Origin: an uncultured Blautia sp. | GTDB lineage: Bacteria; Bacillota; Clostridia; Lachnospirales; Lachnospiraceae | NCBI GenBank assembly: GCA_937893675.1 | Contig: CALBGI010000021.1 | Coordinates: forward strand, 1-64,000 | Direction: 5' to 3' | Length of the DNA stretch: 64,000 bases | Shown: positions 26,038 through 34,912 of the stretch, one piece after another | How positions within the stretch are numbered: the first letter of the stretch is position 1 | Layout of the letters: the number at the start of each line of letters is the position of its first letter | The notes under the pieces: model-generated | The model's input: the letters and a program-made list of their open reading frames with translations, nothing else | The model's database searches: none | Told to the model about the DNA's origin: nothing | Translations under genes and position numbers: made by a program

Positions 26038-26697
26038 ATGAAAAAAGACCAAACTTTATTTGTGTCCTGTGCGGCAGCAGCTTTTTTTGCGGCGGCGGGT
26101 CTGACCGGCTGCGCCCGCAAAACAGATGTGATATTTGAAGAGGAGCTGTCGGACAGCGGGACAGAAGATACAGAAACCGAGACTGTTACGGAAACGCCGG
26201 CGGAAAATCCTTCTGCGCCGGAGCCGTCTCAGACACCTGTGCCGGAGCCGCAGCCGATTTTTGTGGATGTGTGCGGCGCGGTGAGTGAGCCGGGTGTGAT
26301 CGAGCTTCCTGCCGGAAGCCGGGTATTTGAGGCGATCGAGGCTGTGGGAGGCTTTCTGCCGGAAGCGGCTGTCGGATATGTGAATCAGGCGCAGCTTCTC
26401 ACAGACGGGCAACAGGTGTACATTCCCACAAAGGAGGAGGCCGAAAGGGGGCAGCTTCCTGCGAAGAGTAAGGATGGGGAAGCATCGGAAGCGGCAGAGG
26501 AAGGCAGAGTAAACCTGAACACGGCAGATGAGACAGCTCTCGGAAATCTGAGCGGGATCGGGCCTTCGAAGGCCAGAGCGATCATCGCGTACAGAGAGGA
26601 AAACGGAGGCTTTTCCTCCGTGGAGGAGCTGATGAACGTGCCGGGAATAAAAGAGGGCACTTTTACGAAGATAAAAGACGACATTGTGGTAGAGTAA
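26038..26697 (+). CDS. comEA: competence protein ComEA-like lipoprotein
   Basis: DNA-receptor-type protein of 219 aa. It has a signal peptide with lipobox LTGC (cysteine near residue 22), an acidic Pro/Glu linker, an SLBB domain (about 75-130, VDVCGAVSEPGVIELPAGS) and a C-terminal double helix-hairpin-helix (about 158-219, VNLNTADETALGNLSGIGPSKA). ComEA binds double-stranded DNA at the membrane and passes it to ComEC, which is truncated five genes downstream. AAAGGAGTG lies upstream of the ATG. Confidence 0.9.
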   Translation: MKKDQTLFVSCAAAAFFAAAGLTGCARKTDVIFEEELSDSGTEDTETETVTETPAENPSAPEPSQTPVPEPQPIFVDVCGAVSEPGVIELPAGSRVFEAIEAVGGFLPEAAVGYVNQAQLLTDGQQVYIPTKEEAERGQLPAKSKDGEASEAAEEGRVNLNTADETALGNLSGIGPSKARAIIAYREENGGFSSVEELMNVPGIKEGTFTKIKDDIVVE

Positions 26698-26707
26698 GGA
26701 GAGCGAA

Positions 26708-27397
26708 ATGGCAAAAAAAGTGTTGGTAGTGGATGACGAGAAGCTGATCGTGAAAGGCATCCGGTTCAGCCTGGAGCAGGACGGAATGGAGGTTGACTGC
26801 GCATATGACGGCGAGGAGGCTGTGGAAAAGGCCAGGGAGAACAAGTATGACATTATTCTTCTGGACCTGATGCTTCCGAAGATGGACGGCATGGAGGTGT
26901 GCCAGCAGGTGCGGGAGTTTTCCAATGTTCCCATCGTGATGCTTACGGCAAAGGGCGAGGACATGGACAAGATCCTGGGACTGGAATACGGAGCAGATGA
27001 TTACATTACCAAGCCTTTTAACATTCTTGAAGTAAAAGCCCGCATCAAAGCGATCATGCGGCGTTCCGGCGGAGAACATGAAGAAAAAGAAAAGGCAAAA
27101 ACCATAGAGATTGCAGATCTGCGCATGGACTGCGAAGGACGCAGAGTGTTTATCGCAGGCAGGGAAGTGAATCTGACCGCGAAGGAATTTGACGTTCTGG
27201 AGCTTCTCGTTTTTAATCCCAACAAGGTTTACAGCCGTGAGAATCTGCTGAATATCGTGTGGGGCTATGAGTATCCGGGAGACGTGCGCACCGTGGATGT
27301 ACATATCCGCCGTCTGCGCGAGAAGATCGAGGCCAATCCCAGTGAGCCGAAATATGTGCACACCAAATGGGGTGTGGGATATTATTTTCAGGCATAG
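26708..27397 (+). CDS. OmpR/PhoB-family response regulator
   Basis: A 229-aa regulator. The receiver domain has the acidic pair D9/D10, phosphoacceptor D53 (LLDLMLP), the T in MLTAKG and the K in ITKPF. A winged-helix DNA-binding domain follows (about 130-229, LTAKEFDVLELLV, VDVHIRRLREKIE). It is followed after three bases by its histidine kinase. Targets are not visible. Confidence 0.95.
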   Translation: MAKKVLVVDDEKLIVKGIRFSLEQDGMEVDCAYDGEEAVEKARENKYDIILLDLMLPKMDGMEVCQQVREFSNVPIVMLTAKGEDMDKILGLEYGADDYITKPFNILEVKARIKAIMRRSGGEHEEKEKAKTIEIADLRMDCEGRRVFIAGREVNLTAKEFDVLELLVFNPNKVYSRENLLNIVWGYEYPGDVRTVDVHIRRLREKIEANPSEPKYVHTKWGVGYYFQA

Positions 27398-27400
27398 TCT

Positions 27401-28822
27401 ATGAAAAAGAAGACCAACTTTTTTAAAAGTCTGCGTTTTCGAATTCTGATCATCTTAATTCTACTGGGAAGTGTACCGAGCGTTATTGTCACTCAGGTTG
27501 TGATCGCCAATTACGAGGAAAAAGCTGTGCAGACGCGTATGGACAGTGTGAGGAGACAATGCGACATGTTGTGCAGTCTGTTGATCAGAGAGAATTATCT
27601 GAATGACTCCAGCTCGCAGGTGGTAAACAGCAAGCTGGAGTCGTTGTGTAATACCTATGGCGGAAGAATTCTCGTAGTTGACAGAGATTTTAAGATCGTG
27701 AAGGATACCTACAGCGCAGATCAGGGAAGAACCCTGGTTTCACCCCAGATCATCCAGTGCTTTAAAGGGGAAAACATTCAGCGCTACAATTCAAAGGAGA
27801 AGATAGCGGTGATATCCGTACCGGTGAAGAGTCCGGAGGTGCAGCAGCTTCAGGGAGCCATGCTGGTGAGCATTTCTACGCAGGAGATCGCGGATACCAT
27901 TGACGGTCTGAAACAGACCGGAGTCCTCATTACCGGTGTGATCGTGGCGCTGGCAATTTTCCTGGGCTATGTGCTGTCCACCGTGCTTGTGAAGCCCTTT
28001 GCCCGGGTGACCAAGGCCATTGAGGATCTGACGGACGGTTATCAGAATGAGGATATTTCCGTTCCGGACTACACCGAGACAGAGCTGATCACTGAGGCCT
28101 TTAACAAGATGCTCACCAGGATGCGGGTGCTGGATGAATCCCGTCAGGAATTTGTTTCCAACGTGTCCCATGAGCTGAAAACACCAATGACCTCCATGAA
28201 AGTCCTGGCAGATTCTCTGGTGGGGCAGTCGGGTGTTCCGGAGGAGCTGTATCAGGAGTTCCTGCAGGATATTACGGCGGAGATTGACCGGGAAAACAAG
28301 ATCATTTCGGACCTGCTGTCACTGGTCAAGATGGACAAGAAGGCCTCCGATCTGAATGTGACCCGCATGGATATCAATCAACTTCTGGAAAACATCCTGA
28401 AGCGTCTGCGTCCCATTGCGGACAAACAGGGAGTCAGCCTGATCCTGGATTGTTTCCGTCCGGTGGAGGCGGACGTGGATGAGGTAAAACTCACTCTTGC
28501 GATCAGCAATCTGGTGGAAAACGGAATCAAATACAATGTAAAAGAGGGCTGGGTGCGGGTGACGCTGGATGCGGATCACAAGTATTTTTATGTGACTGTG
28601 GCAGACTCCGGCATGGGGATCCCGCAGGATTCCCTGGAGCGCATTTTTGAGCGCTTTTACCGGGTGGATAAATCTCACTCCAAAGAAATCGGCGGAACCG
28701 GTTTGGGGCTTGCCATTACCAGAAGCTCTATCGGCATGCATCATGGAACGATCAAAGTGTTCAGCAAAGAAGGGGAAGGAACCACGTTTTCGGTCCGCAT
28801 TCCTCTGTCTTTCATTCCTTAG
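27401..28822 (+). CDS. sensor histidine kinase
   Basis: A 473-aa membrane kinase with two membrane helices (about 13-35 and 172-195) and an extracytoplasmic sensor between them. HAMP follows (about 196-245), then DHp with phosphoaccepting His257 (FVSNVSHELKTP). The HATPase domain has the N box (ISNLVENGIKYN) and the G boxes (DSGMGIP, GGTGLGLAI). It is close to WalK/PhoR-type kinases and partner of the preceding regulator. Confidence 0.94.
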   Translation: MKKKTNFFKSLRFRILIILILLGSVPSVIVTQVVIANYEEKAVQTRMDSVRRQCDMLCSLLIRENYLNDSSSQVVNSKLESLCNTYGGRILVVDRDFKIVKDTYSADQGRTLVSPQIIQCFKGENIQRYNSKEKIAVISVPVKSPEVQQLQGAMLVSISTQEIADTIDGLKQTGVLITGVIVALAIFLGYVLSTVLVKPFARVTKAIEDLTDGYQNEDISVPDYTETELITEAFNKMLTRMRVLDESRQEFVSNVSHELKTPMTSMKVLADSLVGQSGVPEELYQEFLQDITAEIDRENKIISDLLSLVKMDKKASDLNVTRMDINQLLENILKRLRPIADKQGVSLILDCFRPVEADVDEVKLTLAISNLVENGIKYNVKEGWVRVTLDADHKYFYVTVADSGMGIPQDSLERIFERFYRVDKSHSKEIGGTGLGLAITRSSIGMHHGTIKVFSKEGEGTTFSVRIPLSFIP

Positions 28823-28832
28823 GAGGTGCCAA

Positions 28833-29771
28833 ATGAGAAAAAGAGTATGCGCATTTCTGGCGGCGGCATTTCTGGGGCTTGGCTTTGGCGGTTTTGAAAT
28901 GCAGACCGTGTGTGCGGCGGAAAATCAGGCTGCGGCGCACCAGTATTATTACTATGAGATCAACAGCAGTGAGACGGATCTGGTGCAGAAAAAGTATACG
29001 CCGCGGGAAGAAAATGCGGATTTTATGATAAAGGATCTGATGGGGCGTCTCAATGAGACGGAAGCCTCTGACACGGCGATCAAGCTGCTGCCCAGCGAGG
29101 TGCAGATGACGTCCTACGAAATTCTTGACAATGTCCTGCAGATAAGCTTCAATACCCGCTACAGCAAGATGAGCCGGGCGAGAGAGATCCTGGTGCGCTC
29201 CGGCGTGGTGCGGACGTTTCTCTGTGTGCCGGGCATTGATTCCGTGAAATTTCTGGTTGGCGGGGAAGAGCTTCGAGACTCAAAGGGGCAGCCGATCGGC
29301 GAAATGAAAGAGGGGACGTTTGTATCCCTGTCGGGGGCGGAGGCGGATGCTTACCGGTATGATACCTTTACGCTGTATTTTGCGGACAGCACGGGCACCA
29401 GACTTGTGGAAGAGAAGAGGAGCGTGTATTATAAGGGAACTCTGCCGAAAGAGCGGGTGGTGCTGGAGCAGCTTGCCAAGGGCCCCATGGATAAGGGGCA
29501 CTATCCGACGATCCCGGAGGAAGTGGGCATTCTGTCTGTAACTACCTCAGACAGGATCTGCTATGTGAATTTCAGTGAAACGTTTCTTCATGCAGCGCTT
29601 TCTGTGGAGCAGAACATTCCCATATATTCGGTGGTAAATTCTCTTCTTGCCCTTGGAAATGCAGACAAGGTGCAGATTCTGATTGACGGCGAAGAGGATG
29701 CGGTTTTTGGAACCGACCTGTCTCTTTACAGCTTTTTTGAAAAAAATGAAGAATTGATCGCGGCAGAATAA
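28833..29771 (+). CDS. secreted GerMN-domain protein
   Basis: A 312-aa exported protein. The signal peptide (about residues 1-29, ending VCAAE) has no clear lipobox. Two GerMN (sporulation/spore-germination) domains follow: one around 50-150 and the second around 175-300 with the YYKGTLPKERVVLEQLAKGP segment. GerMN proteins act at the cell envelope, in some species in sporulation. AGGAGG precedes the ATG. It is probably in the same transcript as the two-component genes. Confidence 0.85.
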   Translation: MRKRVCAFLAAAFLGLGFGGFEMQTVCAAENQAAAHQYYYYEINSSETDLVQKKYTPREENADFMIKDLMGRLNETEASDTAIKLLPSEVQMTSYEILDNVLQISFNTRYSKMSRAREILVRSGVVRTFLCVPGIDSVKFLVGGEELRDSKGQPIGEMKEGTFVSLSGAEADAYRYDTFTLYFADSTGTRLVEEKRSVYYKGTLPKERVVLEQLAKGPMDKGHYPTIPEEVGILSVTTSDRICYVNFSETFLHAALSVEQNIPIYSVVNSLLALGNADKVQILIDGEEDAVFGTDLSLYSFFEKNEELIAAE

Positions 29772-29799
29772 AAGCCGCCAGTGCAAAAAAAGGAGTGCA

Positions 29800-30418
29800 A
29801 TGACAAGACGTCCGATCTGTTTGGCGTGTCTGCTTCTGCTTGTGCTGCTGTGCGGGGCGCATGGGCTGGGGTTTCCTCTTGCGGGAGGAAATCCTATGCC
29901 GAAGAGCCTGAAAGAGTGGGCGAAACATGCACCAAAAGCCACCATCTGCGGGGAGGTGGAATACAGCGCAGACACACAATATGCACAGTCTGTCTATCTG
30001 AAAAATGTCTTTTTGATCCGGAAATCCCGGAAAATTCCCATAGAACATGTGAGAGCGTTTTTAAAAGAAAAAAAGTCCCTCAGGGCGGGGACTGTCCTTG
30101 TGCTGTCCGGAAGACTGCAGCCGGTTCCAAAACCGCGCAATCCCGGGGAATTTGACAGCGCAGGCTATTATGCGGCACAGCATATTTTTTACAATCTGAA
30201 GGAGGGAGTGATACAAAAGGAATCCAAAGACTATGCGCCCTGGAAACAGTTTTTGCAGAAGCTCCGCGCTGCGCTTGCAGAATCTTTGCAGCGGTGTGCC
30301 GGCAGACAGGCGCCGGTGTTCGAGGCGGTAGTGCTGGGCGAAAAGCAGGATTTGGAGCCGGAGCAGAAGCTTCTTTATCAGATGGGAGGAATTTCCCATG
30401 TCATGGCCATATCGGGTG
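29800..30418 (+). pseudogene. comEC: comEC 5' fragment, interrupted by the mobile element
   Basis: The frame begins as a normal ComEC: N-terminal hydrophobic segment, an OB-like DUF4131 domain, then FEAVVLGEKQDL and the QMGGISHVMAISG segment that leads into the membrane channel domain. At AISG the family sequence (normally followed by LH) stops. The frame continues with unrelated codons to a stop at 30606. The rest of the DNA channel is missing, so DNA uptake through ComEC should be lost while the element is in place. The 3' part is expected beyond the right end of the element. Confidence 0.88.
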
Positions 30419-30666
30419 TTAAGACTCTAAAGTTGGATATCCCCCTAGTGCCTGAAACCCGCATAAACTGGGCATTTGTGCCACTACATATCGCTATAAT
30501 TTACATTCTAAAACTGTGCTTAGACGAGGAAATTATTCCCCGTTGTCGTTTCCCTTGTTCAAGGGGGTATTTCACAAAATGTATAAATTGGCAAAAGAAG
30601 CAATAATTCAGCGTAAGTTTAATCTTATGGCAGAAGTCTAAAAAATGGCAAAAGGAGAAGGTGAAT

Positions 30667-30870
30667 ATGGCATATAAAAAATATAGAGAAATGAAGGTTT
30701 ATGAAGCAAGCGGATACCAATATAAGCGAACACCAAGTATTGTCCTGAAAGGAAAATGGCTGTCGGAGTTGGGATTTGACATTGGAGAGCAGATTGAAGT
30801 GAAGTGCGAGGATGGACGCTTGATCATTACAAAAGCAAATGAATACATAGTAGAGAATGAAGTAGTGTGA
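30667..30870 (+). CDS. SymE-family AbrB-fold protein
   Basis: A 67-aa protein with the SymE domain (RTPSIVLKGKWLSELGFDIGEQIEV, then DGRLIITKA). E. coli SymE is an SOS-induced protein originally called an RNA-cleaving toxin and later linked to nucleoid condensation. It lies between hsd and mcrBC genes. Here too it flanks restriction genes. The ATG at 30667 is chosen because AAAGGAG lies nine bases upstream; a GTG two codons earlier is too close to it. Confidence 0.8.
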   Translation: MAYKKYREMKVYEASGYQYKRTPSIVLKGKWLSELGFDIGEQIEVKCEDGRLIITKANEYIVENEVV

Positions 30871-30876
30871 TATAAT
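30864..30876 (+). promoter_or_regulatory. extended -10 promoter element before vsr
   Basis: AGTGTGATATAAT contains TGN plus a perfect TATAAT and overlaps the symE stop codon. No good -35 box is visible. The same 13 bases occur before the unknown gene at 62831. Confidence 0.45.
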
Positions 30877-30892
30877 AGCGGGGGTGAGTGCT

Positions 30893-31333
30893 ATGGATAA
30901 TTTGACTAAAGAGCAAAGACATAAAAATATGGTAAATATAAAAGGGAAAAATACTTCAATTGAATTATGTCTACGCAAAGCATTGTGGAATAAAGGCATA
31001 CGGTATAGAAAAAATTATAAGAAGTTGCCGGGAAAACCGGATATTGCCATTACAAAATATAAAATTGCTGTGTTTTGTGATAGTGAATTTTTTCATGGAA
31101 AAGATTGGGAAGTATTAAAACCTAGGCTAGAAGCAGGAAATAATGCAGAGTACTGGGTCCCTAAAATATCAAGAAACCGTGAACGTGATGAGGAAGTGAA
31201 TAAGGAGTTGCTATTTTTAGGTTGGACAGTGATTAGATTTTGGGGAAAAGAAATAAAAAAGAATACAGATGAATGTATAAAAGTTATTGAGGAAACCATA
31301 TTTGATCTAAAGATGGAGTCGGATATTGATTGA
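30893..31333 (+). CDS. vsr: very-short-patch repair (Vsr)-like endonuclease
   Basis: Nicks DNA at T:G mismatches left by deamination of 5-methylcytosine, so it protects hosts of m5C methyltransferases such as the pair encoded downstream. The 146 residues open with the family signature (LTKEQRHKNMVNIKGKNTSIE). They keep the catalytic aspartate in LPGKPD and a histidine in FFHGKDW. The RNRERD and GWTVIRFWGKE segments are also conserved. The cysteine/histidine zinc ligands of the E. coli enzyme are replaced. ATG at 30893 is preferred to a GTG three codons earlier. Confidence 0.9.
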   Translation: MDNLTKEQRHKNMVNIKGKNTSIELCLRKALWNKGIRYRKNYKKLPGKPDIAITKYKIAVFCDSEFFHGKDWEVLKPRLEAGNNAEYWVPKISRNRERDEEVNKELLFLGWTVIRFWGKEIKKNTDECIKVIEETIFDLKMESDID

Positions 31334-31365
31334 ATTTTTCTGTGAAAAGTGTATGATGCTGAACC

Positions 31366-31394
31366 TTGACCGCCTTTGTTAAAGCTGCTAAAAT
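31366..31394 (+). promoter_or_regulatory. promoter of the GIY-YIG gene
   Basis: TTGACC, a 17-base spacer and TAAAAT. Confidence 0.6.
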
Positions 31395-31427
31395 TAATAT
31401 AATTATGTGTACTAAGGAAGTGAAAAA

Positions 31428-32366
31428 GTGGCGACAAGGGGAAAAGTTATAAGTGTATATCTTATAGATGGAGAAGCTAATGGAAAAATAAAAGCAAAAA
31501 TATCCAATTGGAATGGAATCGCATATAAAATTCCAAGGAGGCTCTTAGCAGAGTGTAAAGAATTGGAGGCTTTCAGACAGAGCGGTGTATACTTCCTTTT
31601 TGGAAATAATATGGTCTATGTGGGACAGGCCGAGGTCAGGAAAAATGGGAAAGGTATCCATCAAAGAATTCTTGATCATGAGACAGATAAATATAAGGAT
31701 TGTTGGGATGAAGTAGTAATTTTTACGAGACAGGATAATTCTTTGGGAAGAACAGATATTTCCTATTTAGAAAATCGCTTTTATAATAAAGCATTGGCAG
31801 CGGGGCGGTTTCAAGTTCAAAATGGAAATGAGCCTACGATTGGAACTGTAACAGAAGAAAAAGAAAGCGAATTAGAGGAATACATAGATCAGGCGGAGTT
31901 AGTATTAGGAGCATTGGGGTATAAAGTATTTGAAGCTAAAGCGGTAGAGAAAAAATCACCTGAAGACGTAAAGGAAGAGGGTGACAAGATACAGATACCC
32001 GATTTACCAAAAGATGTTGTTGGTGTAGGTGACTTCATTTTTCAATCTATTTTAAACCTTGAAAATGCGGGGTATGTTTTTTCGGACGAACAAATGAAAA
32101 TTTTATTAGATCCCCAAGCATGTAATAGTAAAGACTTATTTAATTTGCAGAATGCGGGTGTGGCTTTTTTTAAGTTATATGACGAAAATGAAGAAAAACC
32201 ACATTATGTAAATGGAAGACAACGATATTATACACCCAAGAAAGCAATTTTTGAATTTGGCAAGTATAGAGTCTTGCTTACGAAAGAATGGTATGATAAA
32301 TATAAGCACCGAGACTTATTTGTAAAATGGTATAATTCTTTGCAGAATAAATGCACTATCAATTGA
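31428..32366 (+). CDS. GIY-YIG nuclease-domain protein
   Basis: A 312-aa protein with a GIY-YIG fold in the N-terminal half (GVYFLFGNNMVYVGQA near residue 51, then QRILDH and the ENRFYNKAL helix near residue 122). The C-terminal half includes a small beta domain near 245-300, possibly DUF4357-like, which may bind DNA. It sits between Vsr and a restriction nuclease, so a restriction or anti-phage nuclease role is likely. GTG start with AAGGAAG seven bases upstream. Confidence 0.75.
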   Translation: MATRGKVISVYLIDGEANGKIKAKISNWNGIAYKIPRRLLAECKELEAFRQSGVYFLFGNNMVYVGQAEVRKNGKGIHQRILDHETDKYKDCWDEVVIFTRQDNSLGRTDISYLENRFYNKALAAGRFQVQNGNEPTIGTVTEEKESELEEYIDQAELVLGALGYKVFEAKAVEKKSPEDVKEEGDKIQIPDLPKDVVGVGDFIFQSILNLENAGYVFSDEQMKILLDPQACNSKDLFNLQNAGVAFFKLYDENEEKPHYVNGRQRYYTPKKAIFEFGKYRVLLTKEWYDKYKHRDLFVKWYNSLQNKCTIN

Positions 32367-32376
32367 TAGTGCATTT
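32349..32376. terminator. bidirectional terminator between convergent nuclease genes
   Basis: A palindromic stem of about 12 bp (AAATGCACTATC with GATAGTGCATTT) is followed by T on one side and preceded by A on the other. It contains the last codons of the GIY-YIG gene. Confidence 0.8.
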
Positions 32377-32383
32377 TGCTTTT

Positions 32384-33448
32384 CTATACATGAAAATCTA
32401 ATTCATAGTTTCCGGCATTTGTTAGTGTAAAAGTTACATAATCACGGCCATAATTTACTAAATCGGTATAGGTTATCGGAACTCGGCCGCTGACATTAAG
32501 TCTCTTTCTGAGGTATTCGCCAAGAACAATTCCGGCACCAGAAGATGTTAATTGTTTCGGATATTCTCTAAAAGGATCACCCGGTTTTCTATTTGAGGGA
32601 GTCGGGCGTTTTGGACCGTTTCCTTCAAAATGCATTTGCATCGATGTTCCGTCATCCCATAAAACATCAATTGCACTTTGGCGTCTTGTTATTTTCCCGC
32701 CAGTTCCAGAGCCAATTGTTCCTTGGAAGGGAATTAATGTTGGATAGTTATCAATTATAAAACTACGAATAGGTATGCAGGCTTCAGCATATGGGCTTGT
32801 TTTGGAATGGTGATTTGATCCCAATCCCCAATTTAATCCGTCAGCAGGATGAACTTTAGGTATACCATTATCCATGTAATATAATGGTATATTTGCAGAA
32901 AATGGATTGCCAGAGAATTTATTCCAACTTTCAGGAGGGGAAATTTTATGCTTGTTTTTGGGGGACATTATTTTGCTAGATACTCCGGGCACTATTGAAG
33001 GATTATCAAAGTGAACGGAAGTTTTTCGTATTTCATTAGCGTAAGAGTCTAAGGCTAAAATATCAGCCGTATCGGTAACGTCCATAAGAATTTCGCTATA
33101 TGGGGTTGTATCAAGTGCGGAACCTGAGCAATTAGCAGATCCAATTAATATGTTTCTTATATTGCCATTCTTTTTGAAAATATAACATTTTGTATGTACA
33201 TGGTAGGCAAATGGTATATTGATAGTTAAATTAGAGTATTTGCTTTCAAGTTTCTGAAAATAGGTATAATTAGCAGCAGAGATACCATTTCTCAAATACA
33301 TTCCATAATAAAATGTAAGAGGAATTCCTGTTTGTGCTAGTATATCAAGAATATCTACAGAGAAAAAACCGCTTATTATAATTATCTCATCGCTTTTTTG
33401 AGCATTATTTAGTACTAATTGTTTTAGGTTATTTGATGAAACAGCCAT
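32384..33448 (-). CDS. phospholipase-D-fold restriction endonuclease, NgoFVII/BfiI-like
   Basis: A 354-aa protein. The N-terminal half has one HKD-type motif (HVHTKCYIF, then the GSANCSGSAL loop, about residues 80-112), as in metal-independent restriction enzymes of the NgoFVII/BfiI group that act as dimers. The C-terminal half (about 190-354) resembles a B3-like DNA-recognition domain. It is transcribed against its neighbours. No methyltransferase is next to it on the same strand; the two m5C enzymes downstream are the nearest candidates. Strong AAAGGAGG site. Confidence 0.8.
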   Translation of the reverse strand: MAVSSNNLKQLVLNNAQKSDEIIIISGFFSVDILDILAQTGIPLTFYYGMYLRNGISAANYTYFQKLESKYSNLTINIPFAYHVHTKCYIFKKNGNIRNILIGSANCSGSALDTTPYSEILMDVTDTADILALDSYANEIRKTSVHFDNPSIVPGVSSKIMSPKNKHKISPPESWNKFSGNPFSANIPLYYMDNGIPKVHPADGLNWGLGSNHHSKTSPYAEACIPIRSFIIDNYPTLIPFQGTIGSGTGGKITRRQSAIDVLWDDGTSMQMHFEGNGPKRPTPSNRKPGDPFREYPKQLTSSGAGIVLGEYLRKRLNVSGRVPITYTDLVNYGRDYVTFTLTNAGNYELDFHV

Positions 33449-33549
33449 ACTGAACCTCCTTTTTATCTATAATATCATACATAAAGGATAAAAGATACAT
33501 TTATATTGAAAATGTAAAAATATAGAAACTGAAATATTTTATTTCCCCG

Positions 33550-33578
33550 TTGATAAATTTTCTTTCACCCTTTATAAT
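33550..33578 (+). promoter_or_regulatory. promoter of the LlaJI-type operon
   Basis: TTGATA, a 17-base spacer and TATAAT, about 40 bases before the Xre gene. Confidence 0.75.
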
Positions 33579-33616
33579 AAATAAGACGCTGTTTGGCTTA
33601 GATATGGAGGTGCATG

Positions 33617-33826
33617 ATGGAAGTAAGCTATAATAAATTATGGAAATTAATGATAGATAAAGGTATGCCACACAGAAGTGATCTTAGAACATTAACAGGT
33701 ATTGGCACAAATACACTTGCGAAACTGAGTAAGAACCAACAGGTAAGTATGGATGTATTACTCAAAATATGTAACAAATTGGATTGTGATATATCAGACA
33801 TTTGTGAATTTATAAAAGAGGAATAA
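33617..33826 (+). CDS. small Xre-type regulator, possible controller of the restriction operon
   Basis: A 69-aa helix-turn-helix protein (NKLWKLMIDKGMPHRSDLRTLTGIGTNTLAKLSKNQ) like YozG-type regulators. It is first in the operon with two methyltransferases and two restriction subunits, the place of a controller (C) protein that times methylation before restriction (inference). ATG 33617 fits GGAGG best; an ATG one codon earlier is possible. Confidence 0.75.
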   Translation: MEVSYNKLWKLMIDKGMPHRSDLRTLTGIGTNTLAKLSKNQQVSMDVLLKICNKLDCDISDICEFIKEE

Positions 33827-33841
33827 TGGAGGAATTTTTAG

Positions 33842-34912
33842 ATGAACGCAATTGACTTATTTGCTGGATGTGGAGGACTTTCAAAAGGTTTCATGGATGC
33901 CGGATATAAGATTCTTGTGGGAGTTGATAACGATCAGGCAGCATTAAATACATTTGCAAAGAATCATAATGGAGCAATTGCATTAAATGCAGATTTGTCT
34001 AAACAAGAGACTTTTGATGAAATTAAGAGGATTGCGGGGAAGCAGACGATAGATGTGATTATAGCAGGACCACCTTGTCAGGGATTTTCATTAACGGGAC
34101 CAAGAAATTTTGATGATGAAAGAAATAAATTGTATTTAGCAGTTATTGAAATGGTAAAACAGTATCAGCCTAAAGCATTTATTATTGAAAATGTTCCGGG
34201 AATGGCTACCTTATATGAAGGGCAAATAAAGGATGAGATTTTACGAAGATTTAAAAAGATGGGATATAATATAGAATGCAAAATCCTTTGTGCAGCTGAC
34301 TACGGCGTACCACAAATTAGAAAAAGGTTGATTTTTATGGGGATTAGGAAGGATATAGGCAAACCTAAATTTCCAGAAGTAAAACTCACGCCGGATAGTT
34401 ATATTACGTGCCGTGCGGCAGTTAGCGATTTGCCGTCTTTACAGAATGATTTAGGAGCAGAGAAAGCTGAATATACACAAGAACCTCAAACAGAATATCA
34501 AAGATTAATGAGAGGAAAATGTACGGTATTACACAATCATTTGGGAACAAATCATACACAAATGGTAAAAGATACAATAGCTCTTGTCCCAGAAGGGGGA
34601 AATTATAAGGATCTTCCAGAGGGATGGGGAGAAAGCAGAAAATTCCATATGGCGTGGACTAGATTAAATGGTAATGCGCCTGCGAGAACAGTTGACACGG
34701 GGCATAGAAATTTATTTCATTATGAATACAACAGAGTCCCTACTGTGCGAGAAAGTGCGAGAATGCAATCTTTTCCTGATGATTTTGTTTTTACTGGAAC
34801 GAAAACACAGCAAAGTAGACAGGTTGGAAATGCTGTTCCGCCTCTTTTGGGACAAGCATTAGGAGAGGCTTTATTAGCAATAATTCAGGAGAATGCTGAC
34901 GATGAAAAATAA
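33842..34912 (+). CDS. DNA (cytosine-5) methyltransferase 1 of a LlaJI-type system
   Basis: A 356-aa m5C methyltransferase. Motif I DLFAGCGGLSKGF (residues 5-17), catalytic GPPCQGFSLTG near 79-89, ENVPG near 117, YGVPQIRKR near 158 and motif X QVGNAVPPLL near the C terminus. The target-recognition region lies between about 190 and 280. It would methylate one strand of an asymmetric site while the next enzyme modifies the other. Confidence 0.95.
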   Translation: MNAIDLFAGCGGLSKGFMDAGYKILVGVDNDQAALNTFAKNHNGAIALNADLSKQETFDEIKRIAGKQTIDVIIAGPPCQGFSLTGPRNFDDERNKLYLAVIEMVKQYQPKAFIIENVPGMATLYEGQIKDEILRRFKKMGYNIECKILCAADYGVPQIRKRLIFMGIRKDIGKPKFPEVKLTPDSYITCRAAVSDLPSLQNDLGAEKAEYTQEPQTEYQRLMRGKCTVLHNHLGTNHTQMVKDTIALVPEGGNYKDLPEGWGESRKFHMAWTRLNGNAPARTVDTGHRNLFHYEYNRVPTVRESARMQSFPDDFVFTGTKTQQSRQVGNAVPPLLGQALGEALLAIIQENADDEK

